Positions 17,177 to 24,799 of a DNA stretch of 32,540 nucleotides are shown piece by piece (position 1 is the stretch's first letter; each line of letters starts with the position of its first letter). Source of the stretch: Rodentibacter mrazii (GTDB lineage Bacteria > Pseudomonadota > Gammaproteobacteria > Enterobacterales > Pasteurellaceae). The position numbers and the translations under genes are program-made. The notes under the pieces were generated by a model. The model ran no database searches and was not told the DNA's origin. It saw only the letters and a list, made by a program, of their open reading frames with translations. The stretch is from contig NZ_MLHG01000074.1 in the NCBI RefSeq assembly GCF_001998825.1, positions 1 to 32,540 of the forward strand, read 5' to 3'.

Positions 17177-20100
17177 ATGCTACCTCGTCTCTCTAATGCG
17201 CCACAACTTGATGAAAGCATCCGGCACTACCTTACTGAGCTAAAAGGACAACACTTTGAAGGCGACATCGCCACAAATTATGCCGACCAATTAAGCCTCG
17301 CCACTGACAATAGTGTGTATCAACAGCTGCCACAAGCCATTTTGTTCCCGAAAACCGTGGCAGATATTGTGCGTCTCACTAAACTGGCGAATCAGCCCGC
17401 ATATCAAGCCCTTACCTTCACGCCTCGTGGTGGCGGCACAGGAACAAACGGTCAATCTCTTAATCACAATATTATTGTTGATATGTCTCGCCATATGACG
17501 GCAATTTTAGAACTAAACGTAGAAGAACGCTGGGTTCGTGTGCAAGCAGGCGTCGTGAAAGATCAACTCAATCAATTTTTAAAACCTTACGGTTTATTCT
17601 TTGCGCCGGAGCTTTCCACCAGTAATCGTGCCACCGTGGGTGGTATGATTAACACCGATGCCTCAGGACAAGGCTCACTGCAATACGGTAAAACCTCAAA
17701 TCATGTCCTCGCATTACGCAGCGTCCTAATAAACGGTGAAATATTGGATACAAGTGCGGTCAAATCTCAGGCTATTTTCGACGATATTGATTCCCTTGGC
17801 TTGAATGAAACCAGCAAAGCGCTCCATCAAACCATCGCACAACATTGCAAAGAAAAACGTGAAAGTATCATTAACGATTTACCACAACTTAATCGTTTTT
17901 TAACCGGTTATGATTTAAAAAATGTCTTCAACGAAGATGAAAGTAAATTTAATCTCACTCGTTTGCTTACCGGCTCTGAAGGATCTCTTGCCTTCATTTG
18001 CGAAGCCAAATTGAATCTCTTGCCTATTCCGCAATACCGTACCCTCATTAATATAAAATATAACTCTTTCGATGCGGCACTACGCAATGCGCCTTTTATG
18101 GTGAAAGCGAATGCCCTTTCGGTAGAAACCATAGATTCCAAAGTCTTAGACCTTGCAAAACAAGATATTATCTGGCACTCGGTCAGCGAACTTTTAACTG
18201 AAGAAGAAAGCAGCCCTATTTTTGGTTTAAATATTGTGGAATATGCCGGTAATAATCAGGAAAAAATTCACCGTCAAGTGACCGCACTTTGTCAAGCATT
18301 AGATGAAAAAATCGCCCAACAACAGGAGCATATTATTGGTTATCAAATTTGCGATGACCTCCCTTCTATTGAACGCATTTATGCGATGCGCAAAAAAGCC
18401 GTGGGTTTACTTGGCAATGCTAAAGGGGCGGCGAAACCTATTCCTTTTGTAGAAGATACCTGTGTTCCACCGGAACATCTCGCCGATTACATCAGCGAAT
18501 TTCGAGCTTTACTAGATCGTCACCATTTACAATACGGCATGTTCGGACATGTCGATGCCGGCGTATTACATGTGCGTCCGGCTTTGGATTTATGTGATAA
18601 AGAACAAATCAAACTTTTCAAACAAATTTCTGACGAGGTGGCTGAACTCACTGTCAAATACGGCGGCTTACTATGGGGGGAACACGGTAAAGGCGTGCGC
18701 TCCCATTACGGCGAAAAATTCTTCACACCGGAACTTTGGAACGAACTCCGCTATATCAAATTTTTATTTGATCCGCATAATCGCCTAAACCCCGGAAAAA
18801 TCTGCACACCTTTAGGTTCTGAAGATGAACTCTACTCCATTTTGTCCCCAATGCGGGCTGACTACGATCGTCAAATTCCGGTTCAAATACGGGATGAATT
18901 TAAAGGTGCAATGAATTGCAACGGCAATGGACTATGTTTTAATTTCGATGAACACAGCATTATGTGTCCCTCAATGAAAGTGAGTAAAAACCGTGTGTTT
19001 TCCCCGAAAGGGCGTGCCGCGATGGTGCGGGAATGGTTGCGTTTATTAGCCAATGAAAACATCTCCCCGGAACAACTTGATTTTCAAAAAAATGATGTGA
19101 AATTGACCGCACTTGTCGCCAAAATCCGCCATAGCGTGCAAAAATGGCGTGGGGAATATGACTTTTCTCATGAAGTCAAAGCGGCAATGGATAGCTGCCT
19201 TGCCTGCAAAGCCTGTGCCAGCCAATGTCCGATAAAAATTGATGTGCCGAGTTTCCGTGCAAAATTTTTCCATTTTTACCACAGTCGTTATTTACGTCCG
19301 GTAAAAGATCATATCGTAGCAAATTTGGAACTTGCCGCCCCCTATATGGCGAAACACGCCAAATTTTTCAATTACTTTACCCAATTAAAAAGCACCCAAA
19401 GGCTAGTGGAAAAAACCACAGGAATGACAGATTTACCGCTACTTTCCACACCGAATTTACACCAACAGCTTGTAGAAATCGGCTATCAAGGCAAACCGTT
19501 AGAAGCCTTAGAACAGCTAAGTGCGGTGGAAAAAGAGAAAGTTTTGCTGATCGTGCAAGATCCTTACACCTCTTATTACGATGCGAAAGTGGTGCGGGAT
19601 TTTGTCGCATTAACACAAAAACTGGGCTTTAACCCGATTCTGCTTCCCTTCAAACCAAACGGCAAAGCTATGCATGTTAAAGGGTTCTTGAAACGTTTTG
19701 CGAAAACGGCAAAAAACCAAGCGGAATTTCTTAATCGTGTTGCCAAATTAGGTGTGCCGTTAGTGGGCGTAGATCCTGCTATTGTGCTTTCTTATCGTGA
19801 CGAGTATAAAGAGGCGCTGCAGGCACAGCGGGGGGATTTCCATGTATTGACCGCTCATGAGTGGCTAAAAAATCAGCTTGATTCAGGCGTATTAGAAAAC
19901 TTGCCGAAAACCAACCGCACTTTTGATTGGCATTTATTTCCACATTGTACGGAATCCACATTTATGCCGAATAGTCCAAAAGAATGGCAGCAAATTTTTG
20001 AAAAGTTCGGGCAACAATTAACGGTAGAAAAAGTGGGCTGTTGCGGCATGGCTGGGGTATTTGGTCACGAAATGCAAAACCAAACCATGAGCCGTGAAAT

Positions 20101-20248
20101 TTACGATATTTCATGGAGTAAAAAACTTCACGGAAAAGATCCGCACTTTTGTTTAGCAACCGGCTATTCTTGCCGTAGCCAAGTAAAACGTTATGAACAA
20201 GCGGTGCTAAAACATCCCGTCCAAGCGTTGCTGGAAGTGATGAAATAG
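17177..20248 (+). CDS. ydiJ: FAD/Fe-S D-2-hydroxyacid (D-2-hydroxyglutarate) dehydrogenase
   Basis: A 1023-aa protein closely similar over its full length to E. coli YdiJ (1018 aa), reported as a D-2-hydroxyglutarate dehydrogenase. The order is an FAD_binding_4 domain with PRGGGTGTNGQ (83-93), an FAD-oxidase C-terminal domain with the metal/substrate segment FGHVDAGVLHVRP, an iron-sulfur region with C581/C587 and then C674-x2-C677-x2-C680-x3-C684, and a C-terminal cysteine-rich domain with CCGMAG (955-960). It likely passes electrons from a D-2-hydroxyacid to the quinone pool or another acceptor. No clear Shine-Dalgarno precedes the ATG at 17177, but the N-terminus aligns with the E. coli start. 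Four or five uptake signals lie inside. The thioesterase gene follows 31 bp later. Confidence 0.93.
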   Translation: MLPRLSNAPQLDESIRHYLTELKGQHFEGDIATNYADQLSLATDNSVYQQLPQAILFPKTVADIVRLTKLANQPAYQALTFTPRGGGTGTNGQSLNHNIIVDMSRHMTAILELNVEERWVRVQAGVVKDQLNQFLKPYGLFFAPELSTSNRATVGGMINTDASGQGSLQYGKTSNHVLALRSVLINGEILDTSAVKSQAIFDDIDSLGLNETSKALHQTIAQHCKEKRESIINDLPQLNRFLTGYDLKNVFNEDESKFNLTRLLTGSEGSLAFICEAKLNLLPIPQYRTLINIKYNSFDAALRNAPFMVKANALSVETIDSKVLDLAKQDIIWHSVSELLTEEESSPIFGLNIVEYAGNNQEKIHRQVTALCQALDEKIAQQQEHIIGYQICDDLPSIERIYAMRKKAVGLLGNAKGAAKPIPFVEDTCVPPEHLADYISEFRALLDRHHLQYGMFGHVDAGVLHVRPALDLCDKEQIKLFKQISDEVAELTVKYGGLLWGEHGKGVRSHYGEKFFTPELWNELRYIKFLFDPHNRLNPGKICTPLGSEDELYSILSPMRADYDRQIPVQIRDEFKGAMNCNGNGLCFNFDEHSIMCPSMKVSKNRVFSPKGRAAMVREWLRLLANENISPEQLDFQKNDVKLTALVAKIRHSVQKWRGEYDFSHEVKAAMDSCLACKACASQCPIKIDVPSFRAKFFHFYHSRYLRPVKDHIVANLELAAPYMAKHAKFFNYFTQLKSTQRLVEKTTGMTDLPLLSTPNLHQQLVEIGYQGKPLEALEQLSAVEKEKVLLIVQDPYTSYYDAKVVRDFVALTQKLGFNPILLPFKPNGKAMHVKGFLKRFAKTAKNQAEFLNRVAKLGVPLVGVDPAIVLSYRDEYKEALQAQRGDFHVLTAHEWLKNQLDSGVLENLPKTNRTFDWHLFPHCTESTFMPNSPKEWQQIFEKFGQQLTVEKVGCCGMAGVFGHEMQNQTMSREIYDISWSKKLHGKDPHFCLATGYSCRSQVKRYEQAVLKHPVQALLEVMK

Positions 20249-20279
20249 CATTCTTCTATTTTACGGATTAAGGATAAAA

Positions 20280-20696
20280 ATGATTTGGAAAAAGCCCTTT
20301 ACCCTCCCACAACTTAATGAAATGGGGAAAAACTGTGCCGTTGGTCACCTTGGCATTGAAATTTCTGCTTTCGGCAAAGATTGGCTGGAAGCCACAATGC
20401 CGGTGGATAATCGCACTACGCAGCCTTTCGGCTTATTACACGGTGGGGTTTCTGTAGCATTGGCGGAAACAGTGGGTTCTCTCGCCGGTTTTCTCTGCGT
20501 TAAGGAAGGAAAAGCCGTAGTAGGCTTAGACATTAATGCCAATCATCTTCGCCCGGTAAGAGAAGGCAAAGTCACAGCAAAGGCTATGCCTATCAATTTA
20601 AGTCGAAATACCCATGTTTGGCAAATTGACATCCGAAATGAACAAGATAAACTTTGCTGCGTTTCAAGATTAACGCTTTCTATTATAGATTTATGA
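20280..20696 (+). CDS. menI: Hotdog-fold acyl-CoA thioesterase (YdiI/MenI type)
   Basis: A 138-aa PaaI-type hotdog thioesterase. The catalytic signature is [18 protein letters not shown] with E63; the length equals that of E. coli YdiI, which hydrolyses 1,4-dihydroxy-2-naphthoyl-CoA in menaquinone synthesis. In H. influenzae the homologue (HI1161) lies between the ydiJ and hemH homologues, as here. Substrate cannot be read from sequence, and YbdB-like proofreading thioesterases are close relatives. The start follows AAGGA. The stop overlaps the hemH start (ATGA). Confidence 0.8.
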   Translation: MIWKKPFTLPQLNEMGKNCAVGHLGIEISAFGKDWLEATMPVDNRTTQPFGLLHGGVSVALAETVGSLAGFLCVKEGKAVVGLDINANHLRPVREGKVTAKAMPINLSRNTHVWQIDIRNEQDKLCCVSRLTLSIIDL

Positions 20697-21667
20697 CAAT
20701 AACAAAAAAAATTGGTGTGATTTTAGCCAATTTAGGTACCCCTGATGAACCAACAACCCCAACGGCAGTTTCCCGTTATTTATGGTCTTTTTTGACAGAT
20801 CCTCGTGTCGTTGACTTACCCCGTTGGAAGTGGTGGCCTTTACTTAAATTCCTCATTCTTCCCCCTCGTTCTAAACGAGTTGCCAAAAATTATCAGGCTA
20901 TTTGGACAGAACAAGGATCACCACTACTTGCCATCACCACACAGCAGCAAGAAGCTTTGCAAGCCTATTTATCGGCAAAAAATATCAATGCACAGGTCGA
21001 AATTGCCATGACATACGGCAATCCTTCTATGCAAAGTGCGGTAGAAACATTGTTGGAAAATCAGGTAGAAAAAATTATTGTATTACCGCTTTATCCGCAA
21101 TATTCCAGCACTACTACCGGTGCCTTATTTGATGTTTTTGCCAACGCACTCAAACACACGCGCAATATACCGCCTTTTGAATTTATCCATTCCTATCATT
21201 TGGATAAACACTACATTGATGCCTTAGTGCAGTCCATCAAAGTGCGGTTAAAACCCGATGAGTTTTTACTGTTTTCCTATCACGGTATTCCTCTACGCTA
21301 TGAAAACATGGGAGATTATTACCGCCGGCATTGCAAAGAAACCACTCTTGCCATTGTCGATAAACTTGGTTTAACAGAAAATCAATGGGGAATGACTTTT
21401 CAATCCCGCTTTGGACGTGAAGAATGGTTGCAACCTTACACCGATGAATTTTTAATTTCTGCAAGCGCACAAGGTATCCATAAAATTGCCGTAGTTTGCC
21501 CCGGTTTTTCGGTAGATTGTTTGGAAACCATTGAAGAAATTGATGAAGAAAATCGAGAGAACTTTCTCAATAACGGCGGTCAATCTTATCAATATATTCC
21601 CGCACTAAATGCCGAACCGACTCATATTGAAATGATGGGTAATTTAATTTTACAAAAACTGGCATAA
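20693..21667 (+). CDS. hemH: Ferrochelatase
   Basis: A 324-aa enzyme that inserts Fe2+ into protoporphyrin IX, the last step of haem synthesis, at the cytoplasmic membrane face. Family marks are [10 protein letters not shown] (8-17), LPLYPQYS (131-138), the metal-binding H197 in FSYHGIP and E278 in [13 protein letters not shown]. The start chosen is the ATG at 20693, overlapping the thioesterase stop by four bases (ATGA); the upstream in-frame ATG at 20654 would add a non-homologous tail inside the previous gene. Two uptake signals lie in the gene. Its presence argues that the organism can at least complete haem from protoporphyrin. Confidence 0.95.
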   Translation: MTITKKIGVILANLGTPDEPTTPTAVSRYLWSFLTDPRVVDLPRWKWWPLLKFLILPPRSKRVAKNYQAIWTEQGSPLLAITTQQQEALQAYLSAKNINAQVEIAMTYGNPSMQSAVETLLENQVEKIIVLPLYPQYSSTTTGALFDVFANALKHTRNIPPFEFIHSYHLDKHYIDALVQSIKVRLKPDEFLLFSYHGIPLRYENMGDYYRRHCKETTLAIVDKLGLTENQWGMTFQSRFGREEWLQPYTDEFLISASAQGIHKIAVVCPGFSVDCLETIEEIDEENRENFLNNGGQSYQYIPALNAEPTHIEMMGNLILQKLA

Positions 21668-21685
21668 AAAAGCGTGGATTTACTC

Positions 21686-21763
21686 GGTATTATGTAAATG
21701 TACAAAAAATAGAAGTTTCAACAAAATGTAGGGACACACTGCGTGTGTCCGTTGTGAAATCAA
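21686..21763 (+). repeat. Interspersed repeat, copy A
   Basis: It reads GGTATTATGT, a T/A-rich middle with ACAAAAA, then TGTAGGGACACACTGCGTG, TGTCCGTT and AAATCAA. The core GGACACACTGCGTGTGTCC forms an 8-bp stem with a TGC loop. It matches copies B and C in this window. Confidence 0.8.
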
Positions 21764-21764
21764 T

Positions 21765-21843
21765 AGGTTAAAATTCGAACACACGCAGTGTGTCCCTATA
21801 AACGAAAGAAAAACCGACTTTGTGCAATGACGACATAATACTG
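21765..21843 (-). repeat. Interspersed repeat, copy B (inverted)
   Basis: On the minus strand it begins CAGTATTATGTCG, identical to copy C, runs through a similar T-rich middle and holds TATAGGGACACACTGCGTG followed by TGTTCG. It faces copy A head to head. Confidence 0.8.
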
Positions 21844-21866
21844 GATTTTTCTCCCACGCTTTTTTA

Positions 21867-22910
21867 CTAACGAACCTCAACAAAAATGCCTTCTTCTTTA
21901 TCTCTCGCTTTCAGCACGCCGATTTCATAAACATCAACACCCGCTGCTTGCGCGATCGCCAATATATCTTGCTCGCTCTTAGGCTCAACAGCCACCAATA
22001 AACCGCCGGAAGTTTGCGGATCACATAAAACCGCTTTTTGATAATCCGTCAATGTCCCCACTTTATGCCCATAACTCTCATAATTACGCGTCGTGCCTCC
22101 CGGTACGCAACCTTCAGAAATATAGTCCGATACGCCCTCAAGAGTCGGAATTTTATCGAAAAACAACTCAGCATTGAGGTTTGAGCCTTCACAGATTTCA
22201 AGTAAATGCCCAAGTAAACCAAAGCCCGTTACGTCAGTCATAGCGGTTACCCCATCCACTTCGGAAAATTGGCTGCCAATAATATTCATTTGGCACATTG
22301 CAGCCGTCGCTAATCCTTGGTGTTCGGGTTTTAATTTGCCTTTTTTCTCTGCGGTGGTGAGTACCCCAATGCCCAAAGGTTTGGTTAAATAGAGTTTACT
22401 GTCCGCCTCAGCTAAGGCATTTCGTTTCACTTTTTCAGTATTTATCACCCCAGTGACCGCCAAACCAAAAATGGGTTCGGGTGCGTCAATGGAATGTCCG
22501 CCGGCGAGAGAAATCCCCGCTTGATGACAGGCGAATCGCCCGCCATCGACAATTTTTTGCGCTACTTCTGCCGGTAATTTATTGATCGGAAAACCCAAAA
22601 TTGCAATTGCCATAATTGGCTTTCCCCCCATCGCAAAAATATCGCTAATCGCATTAGTTGCCGCAATACGTCCAAAATCAAAAGGATCATCCACAATCGG
22701 CATGAAAAAGTCTGTGGTACTGATAATTGCAGTTCCATTTCCCAAATCGTACACCGCCGCATCATCTGCGGTATCATTACCCACCAACAAATGAGGATCA
22801 ACAAAATTTTCGAGTTGCGTTTGTAAAATTGTCCCTAACACCTTAGGCGAAATTTTACAGCCTCAACCTGCACCGTGACTGTATTGTGTTAAACGAATGT
22901 CATCCACCAT
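21867..22910 (-). CDS. selD: Selenophosphate synthetase, selenocysteine-containing
   Basis: SelD (347 aa, the same as E. coli) makes selenophosphate from selenide and ATP for selenocysteine and selenouridine synthesis. The conserved body starts in the usual open frame ([65 protein letters not shown]). The N-terminus is upstream of an in-frame TGA: from the ATG at 22910, after AAGGGA, it reads [15 protein letters not shown], then TGA (22865-22863), then [10 protein letters not shown]. The TGA takes the place of the catalytic Cys17 of E. coli (GAGCGCK), giving Sec16, with C18 and K19 retained. A SECIS hairpin follows directly. Naive gene calling would truncate the protein and lose its active site. 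I recall H. influenzae SelD also carrying Sec here. Confidence 0.95.
22822..22865 (-). promoter_or_regulatory. Bacterial SECIS element in selD
   Basis: Right after the UGA (minus strand), a 9-bp lower stem TGTAAAATT / AATTTTACA (22859-22851 and 22830-22822) and a 5-bp upper stem CCTAA / TTAGG enclose a GGUG apical loop (22842-22839), with three-base internal loops (TCG / GAC). The spacing and the GU in the apical loop fit SelB-recognised bacterial SECIS hairpins. Confidence 0.9.
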
Positions 22911-22940
22911 ACGCTATCCCTTGTCATAAATTTGAGCCAA

Positions 22941-22946
22941 ATTATA
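22941..22946 (-). promoter_or_regulatory. Possible -10 element of selD
   Basis: A consensus TATAAT on the minus strand, 30 bp before the selD ATG; no convincing -35 at normal spacing. Confidence 0.4.
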
Positions 22947-22991
22947 CCTTTTTTCAATGAAAAGTGCGGTCAAAAAATCCAATGTTTTTGT

Positions 22992-22997
22992 TATACT
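22992..22997 (+). promoter_or_regulatory. Possible -10 element of gntR
   Basis: TATACT on the plus strand, 31 bp before the gntR start, divergent from selD. The -35 is poor. A two-codon open frame (ATG ATT TAA) starts at 23009 between it and gntR. Confidence 0.4.
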
Positions 22998-23028
22998 GCG
23001 CGCTACGCATGATTTAATTTTAATTTCA

Positions 23029-24024
23029 ATGAAACACAAACGCCCCACCTTACAGGATATTGCCAATCACCTTGGTATCACAAAAATGACGGTAAGCCGT
23101 TATTTGCGCAATCCCGATTCTGTCGCCCAAGAAACTCAAATTCGTATTGCTCATGCTCTTGAGCAATTTGGCTATATTCCTAACCGCGCACCGGAAATTC
23201 TTTCCAATGCCAAAAGTAACGCCATTGGCGTGTTGCTTCCTTCCTTGACTAATCATGTTTTTGCCGATGTATTAAAAGGCATTGAGCTTATTCTGGATCA
23301 AGCCGGTTACCAAACAATGTTGGCGCATTACGGTTATAGTGTGAAAAAAGAAGAAGAACGCATTGAAAGTTTGCTTTCATACAATGTGGACGGATTGATT
23401 TTGTCGGAAAATTACCATTCTTTGCGAACCCTCAAAATGATTGAAGTAGCAAATATTCCGGTGATTGAAATTATGGACAGCACACAGCCCGGTATTCAGC
23501 AAGTGATTGGATTTGATAATGTTGCTGCGGCACAAGCCATGGTGGAAACCATGATTAAACGCGGGCATAACCATGTCGTCTATTTCACCGCCCGAATGGA
23601 TAAACGTACCCAGCTAAAAATGCAAGGCTATGAACAAGCGATGAAAAAATATGGGCTTGAACCCTATAGTTTAATCACCGAAGAACCTTCATCTTTCACC
23701 CTAGGCGGAAAACAGATTCGTCAAATTCTCGAAAAACGCCCGGAAACCAATGGTATCTTTTGTACAAATGACGATTTAGCCATTGGCGCATTATTTGAAT
23801 GCCAACGCTTAGGTATTAATATTCCTACGCAAATTGCCATTGCCGGATTTCACGGACATGATGTGGGCTTTTCCGTTAGCCCCCAACTGGCAACAGTCAT
23901 CACGCCCCGTTTGGAAATTGGTAAAACGGCAGCCCAAGAACTCTTAGCCCGATTGAATAATGAACCTCTCACCGAAAAAATGATCGATCTTGGATTTCAT
24001 ATTCATCTTGGCGAGAGTATGTAA
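23029..24024 (+). CDS. gntR: Gluconate utilisation repressor, LacI family
   Basis: A 331-aa LacI-type regulator with an N-terminal helix-turn-helix (TLQDIANHLGITKMTVSRYLRNP, 7-29), a hinge helix (PNRAPEILSNAKSNAIGVLLPS) and a periplasmic-binding-like sensor domain. It resembles E. coli GntR (331 aa), which binds gluconate and represses gnt genes. The start ATG at 23029 matches the family; longer in-frame reading upstream crosses the promoter. The adjacent gntK and gntP, and the two palindromic operators between them, support the role. Confidence 0.9.
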   Translation: MKHKRPTLQDIANHLGITKMTVSRYLRNPDSVAQETQIRIAHALEQFGYIPNRAPEILSNAKSNAIGVLLPSLTNHVFADVLKGIELILDQAGYQTMLAHYGYSVKKEEERIESLLSYNVDGLILSENYHSLRTLKMIEVANIPVIEIMDSTQPGIQQVIGFDNVAAAQAMVETMIKRGHNHVVYFTARMDKRTQLKMQGYEQAMKKYGLEPYSLITEEPSSFTLGGKQIRQILEKRPETNGIFCTNDDLAIGALFECQRLGINIPTQIAIAGFHGHDVGFSVSPQLATVITPRLEIGKTAAQELLARLNNEPLTEKMIDLGFHIHLGESM

Positions 24025-24052
24025 AAGTGCGGTCAATTTTAACCGCACTTTC
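24023..24052. terminator. Terminator from paired uptake signals, gntR / gntK
   Basis: Inverted uptake signals (24025-24033, 24042-24050) give a 10-bp stem AAAGTGCGGT / ACCGCACTTT with an 8-nt loop between the convergent gntR and gntK. It overlaps the gntR stop. The T-tract is weak on the plus strand. Confidence 0.7.
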
Positions 24053-24056
24053 ATCG

Positions 24057-24572
24057 TCAAAATAACGGTTTCAGTGCGTTAATACAACGTTGTACGACGT
24101 CCTCAAAGCTACCGTCAATATCAATGTGAATCACATCCGGCTCATCTTCTCCCGGAACTTCAAGGGTATCAAATTGGCTTTTTAACATCTCCGTTTTCAT
24201 ATAATGCCCTTTGCGTTGCTTCATACGCTCAAGCACTAAATCAAATGATCCTTCCAGAAATAAAAATTTGACTCCCTCGTTACCTTCACGAATCAAATCC
24301 CGATACGTTTTCTTCAATGCCGAACAAACAATAATACCGACCTCACTTTTGTGTTCAAGGCTAAATGCAGCATCGCGCACACGCTCAAGCCAAGGGGCAC
24401 GATCATTATCATCAAGTGGATACCCGTTCCCCATTTTAATAATATTCGCTCGTGGATGAAGATCATCACCGTCAATCAATTTAATCCCTAAACGCTGTGC
24501 AATTTCCGTTCCAACAGAAGTTTTACCGGTACTTGAAACGCCCATAAGGATGAAACTTTTTCCTTTACTCAT
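24057..24572 (-). CDS. gntK: Gluconokinase
   Basis: A 171-aa P-loop kinase that phosphorylates gluconate to 6-phosphogluconate for the pentose phosphate or Entner-Doudoroff route. The P-loop GVSSTGKT is at 11-18; DGDDLHPRANIIKMGNGYPLDDNDRAPWL and CSALKKTYRD are hallmarks of the GntK family. The start is the ATG at 24572-24570, which has GAGGT at good distance; an in-frame GTG four codons upstream overlaps that ribosome site. Convergent with gntR and divergent from gntP. Confidence 0.94.
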   Translation of the reverse strand: MSKGKSFILMGVSSTGKTSVGTEIAQRLGIKLIDGDDLHPRANIIKMGNGYPLDDNDRAPWLERVRDAAFSLEHKSEVGIIVCSALKKTYRDLIREGNEGVKFLFLEGSFDLVLERMKQRKGHYMKTEMLKSQFDTLEVPGEDEPDVIHIDIDGSFEDVVQRCINALKPLF

Positions 24573-24598
24573 AACATACCTCACAAATATTTTTCTTA

Positions 24599-24627
24599 AT
24601 CATATAAGAATTTTGATGAATTGTTAC
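24599..24627 (-). promoter_or_regulatory. Probable gntK promoter
   Basis: Minus strand: -35 GTAACA (24627-24622, inside the GntR-type operator), 17-bp spacer, -10 TATGAT (24604-24599). The predicted start near 24592 puts the CRP site at 24644-24659 about 60 bp upstream, a class I position. Confidence 0.5.
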
Positions 24628-24636
24628 TCGTAACAT
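24621..24636. promoter_or_regulatory. GntR-type operator 1
   Basis: TTGTTACTCGTAACAT closely matches the E. coli GntR operator palindrome ATGTTACCGGTAACAT. It overlaps the proposed gntK -35 box. Confidence 0.8.
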
Positions 24637-24643
24637 TTTATTT

Positions 24644-24659
24644 TGTGATGAAGATCACA
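24644..24659. promoter_or_regulatory. CRP site 1 (gntK side)
   Basis: TGTGATGAAGATCACA: both half-sites perfect, with symmetric flanks (TTT / AAA). Confidence 0.85.
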
Positions 24660-24707
24660 AAATAAATTAACTAAAAAAGACCTAATCTCTTAGTTAAGAA
24701 AAAATAA

Positions 24708-24723
24708 TGTGAATCAGATCACA
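24708..24723. promoter_or_regulatory. CRP site 2 (gntP side)
   Basis: TGTGAATCAGATCACA: both half-sites perfect. Its centre is 64 bp from CRP site 1 and about 60 bp upstream of the predicted gntP start. Confidence 0.85.
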
Positions 24724-24740
24724 AATTTAGAAACTCATTA

Positions 24741-24769
24741 TTTACCAAGATAGTAAGAAAAGTTATGTT
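24741..24769 (+). promoter_or_regulatory. Probable gntP promoter
   Basis: -35 TTTACC, 17-bp spacer, -10 TATGTT. The -10 overlaps operator 2 and the position fits class I activation from CRP site 2. Confidence 0.5.
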
Positions 24770-24780
24770 ACGCGTAACAA
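24765..24780. promoter_or_regulatory. GntR-type operator 2
   Basis: ATGTTACGCGTAACAA, a near-perfect palindrome like operator 1, sits on the predicted gntP -10 and start, 20 bp before the coding region. Confidence 0.8.
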
Positions 24781-24799
24781 TTCACTTGGAGAAATACCT

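Larger units (their letters stand above)
21666..21865. repeat. 200-bp nested inverted repeat between hemH and selD
   Basis: The whole convergent gap is mirrored. Outer arms AAAAAAGCGTGG (21666-21677) and CCACGCTTTTTT (21854-21865) are exact 12-bp complements. Next come GTATTATGT (21687-21695) and ACATAATAC (21834-21842), then the two oppositely oriented repeat copies. The outer arms nearly touch the stop codons of hemH and selD. Either the hairpins act as a two-way terminator or the whole is a small mobile-element-like insertion. Confidence 0.75.

Noticed and set aside
22841-22841. selD starting at the first ATG after the TGA
   Set aside because: This would delete the catalytic N-terminal loop; the upstream reading restores the family motif with Sec.
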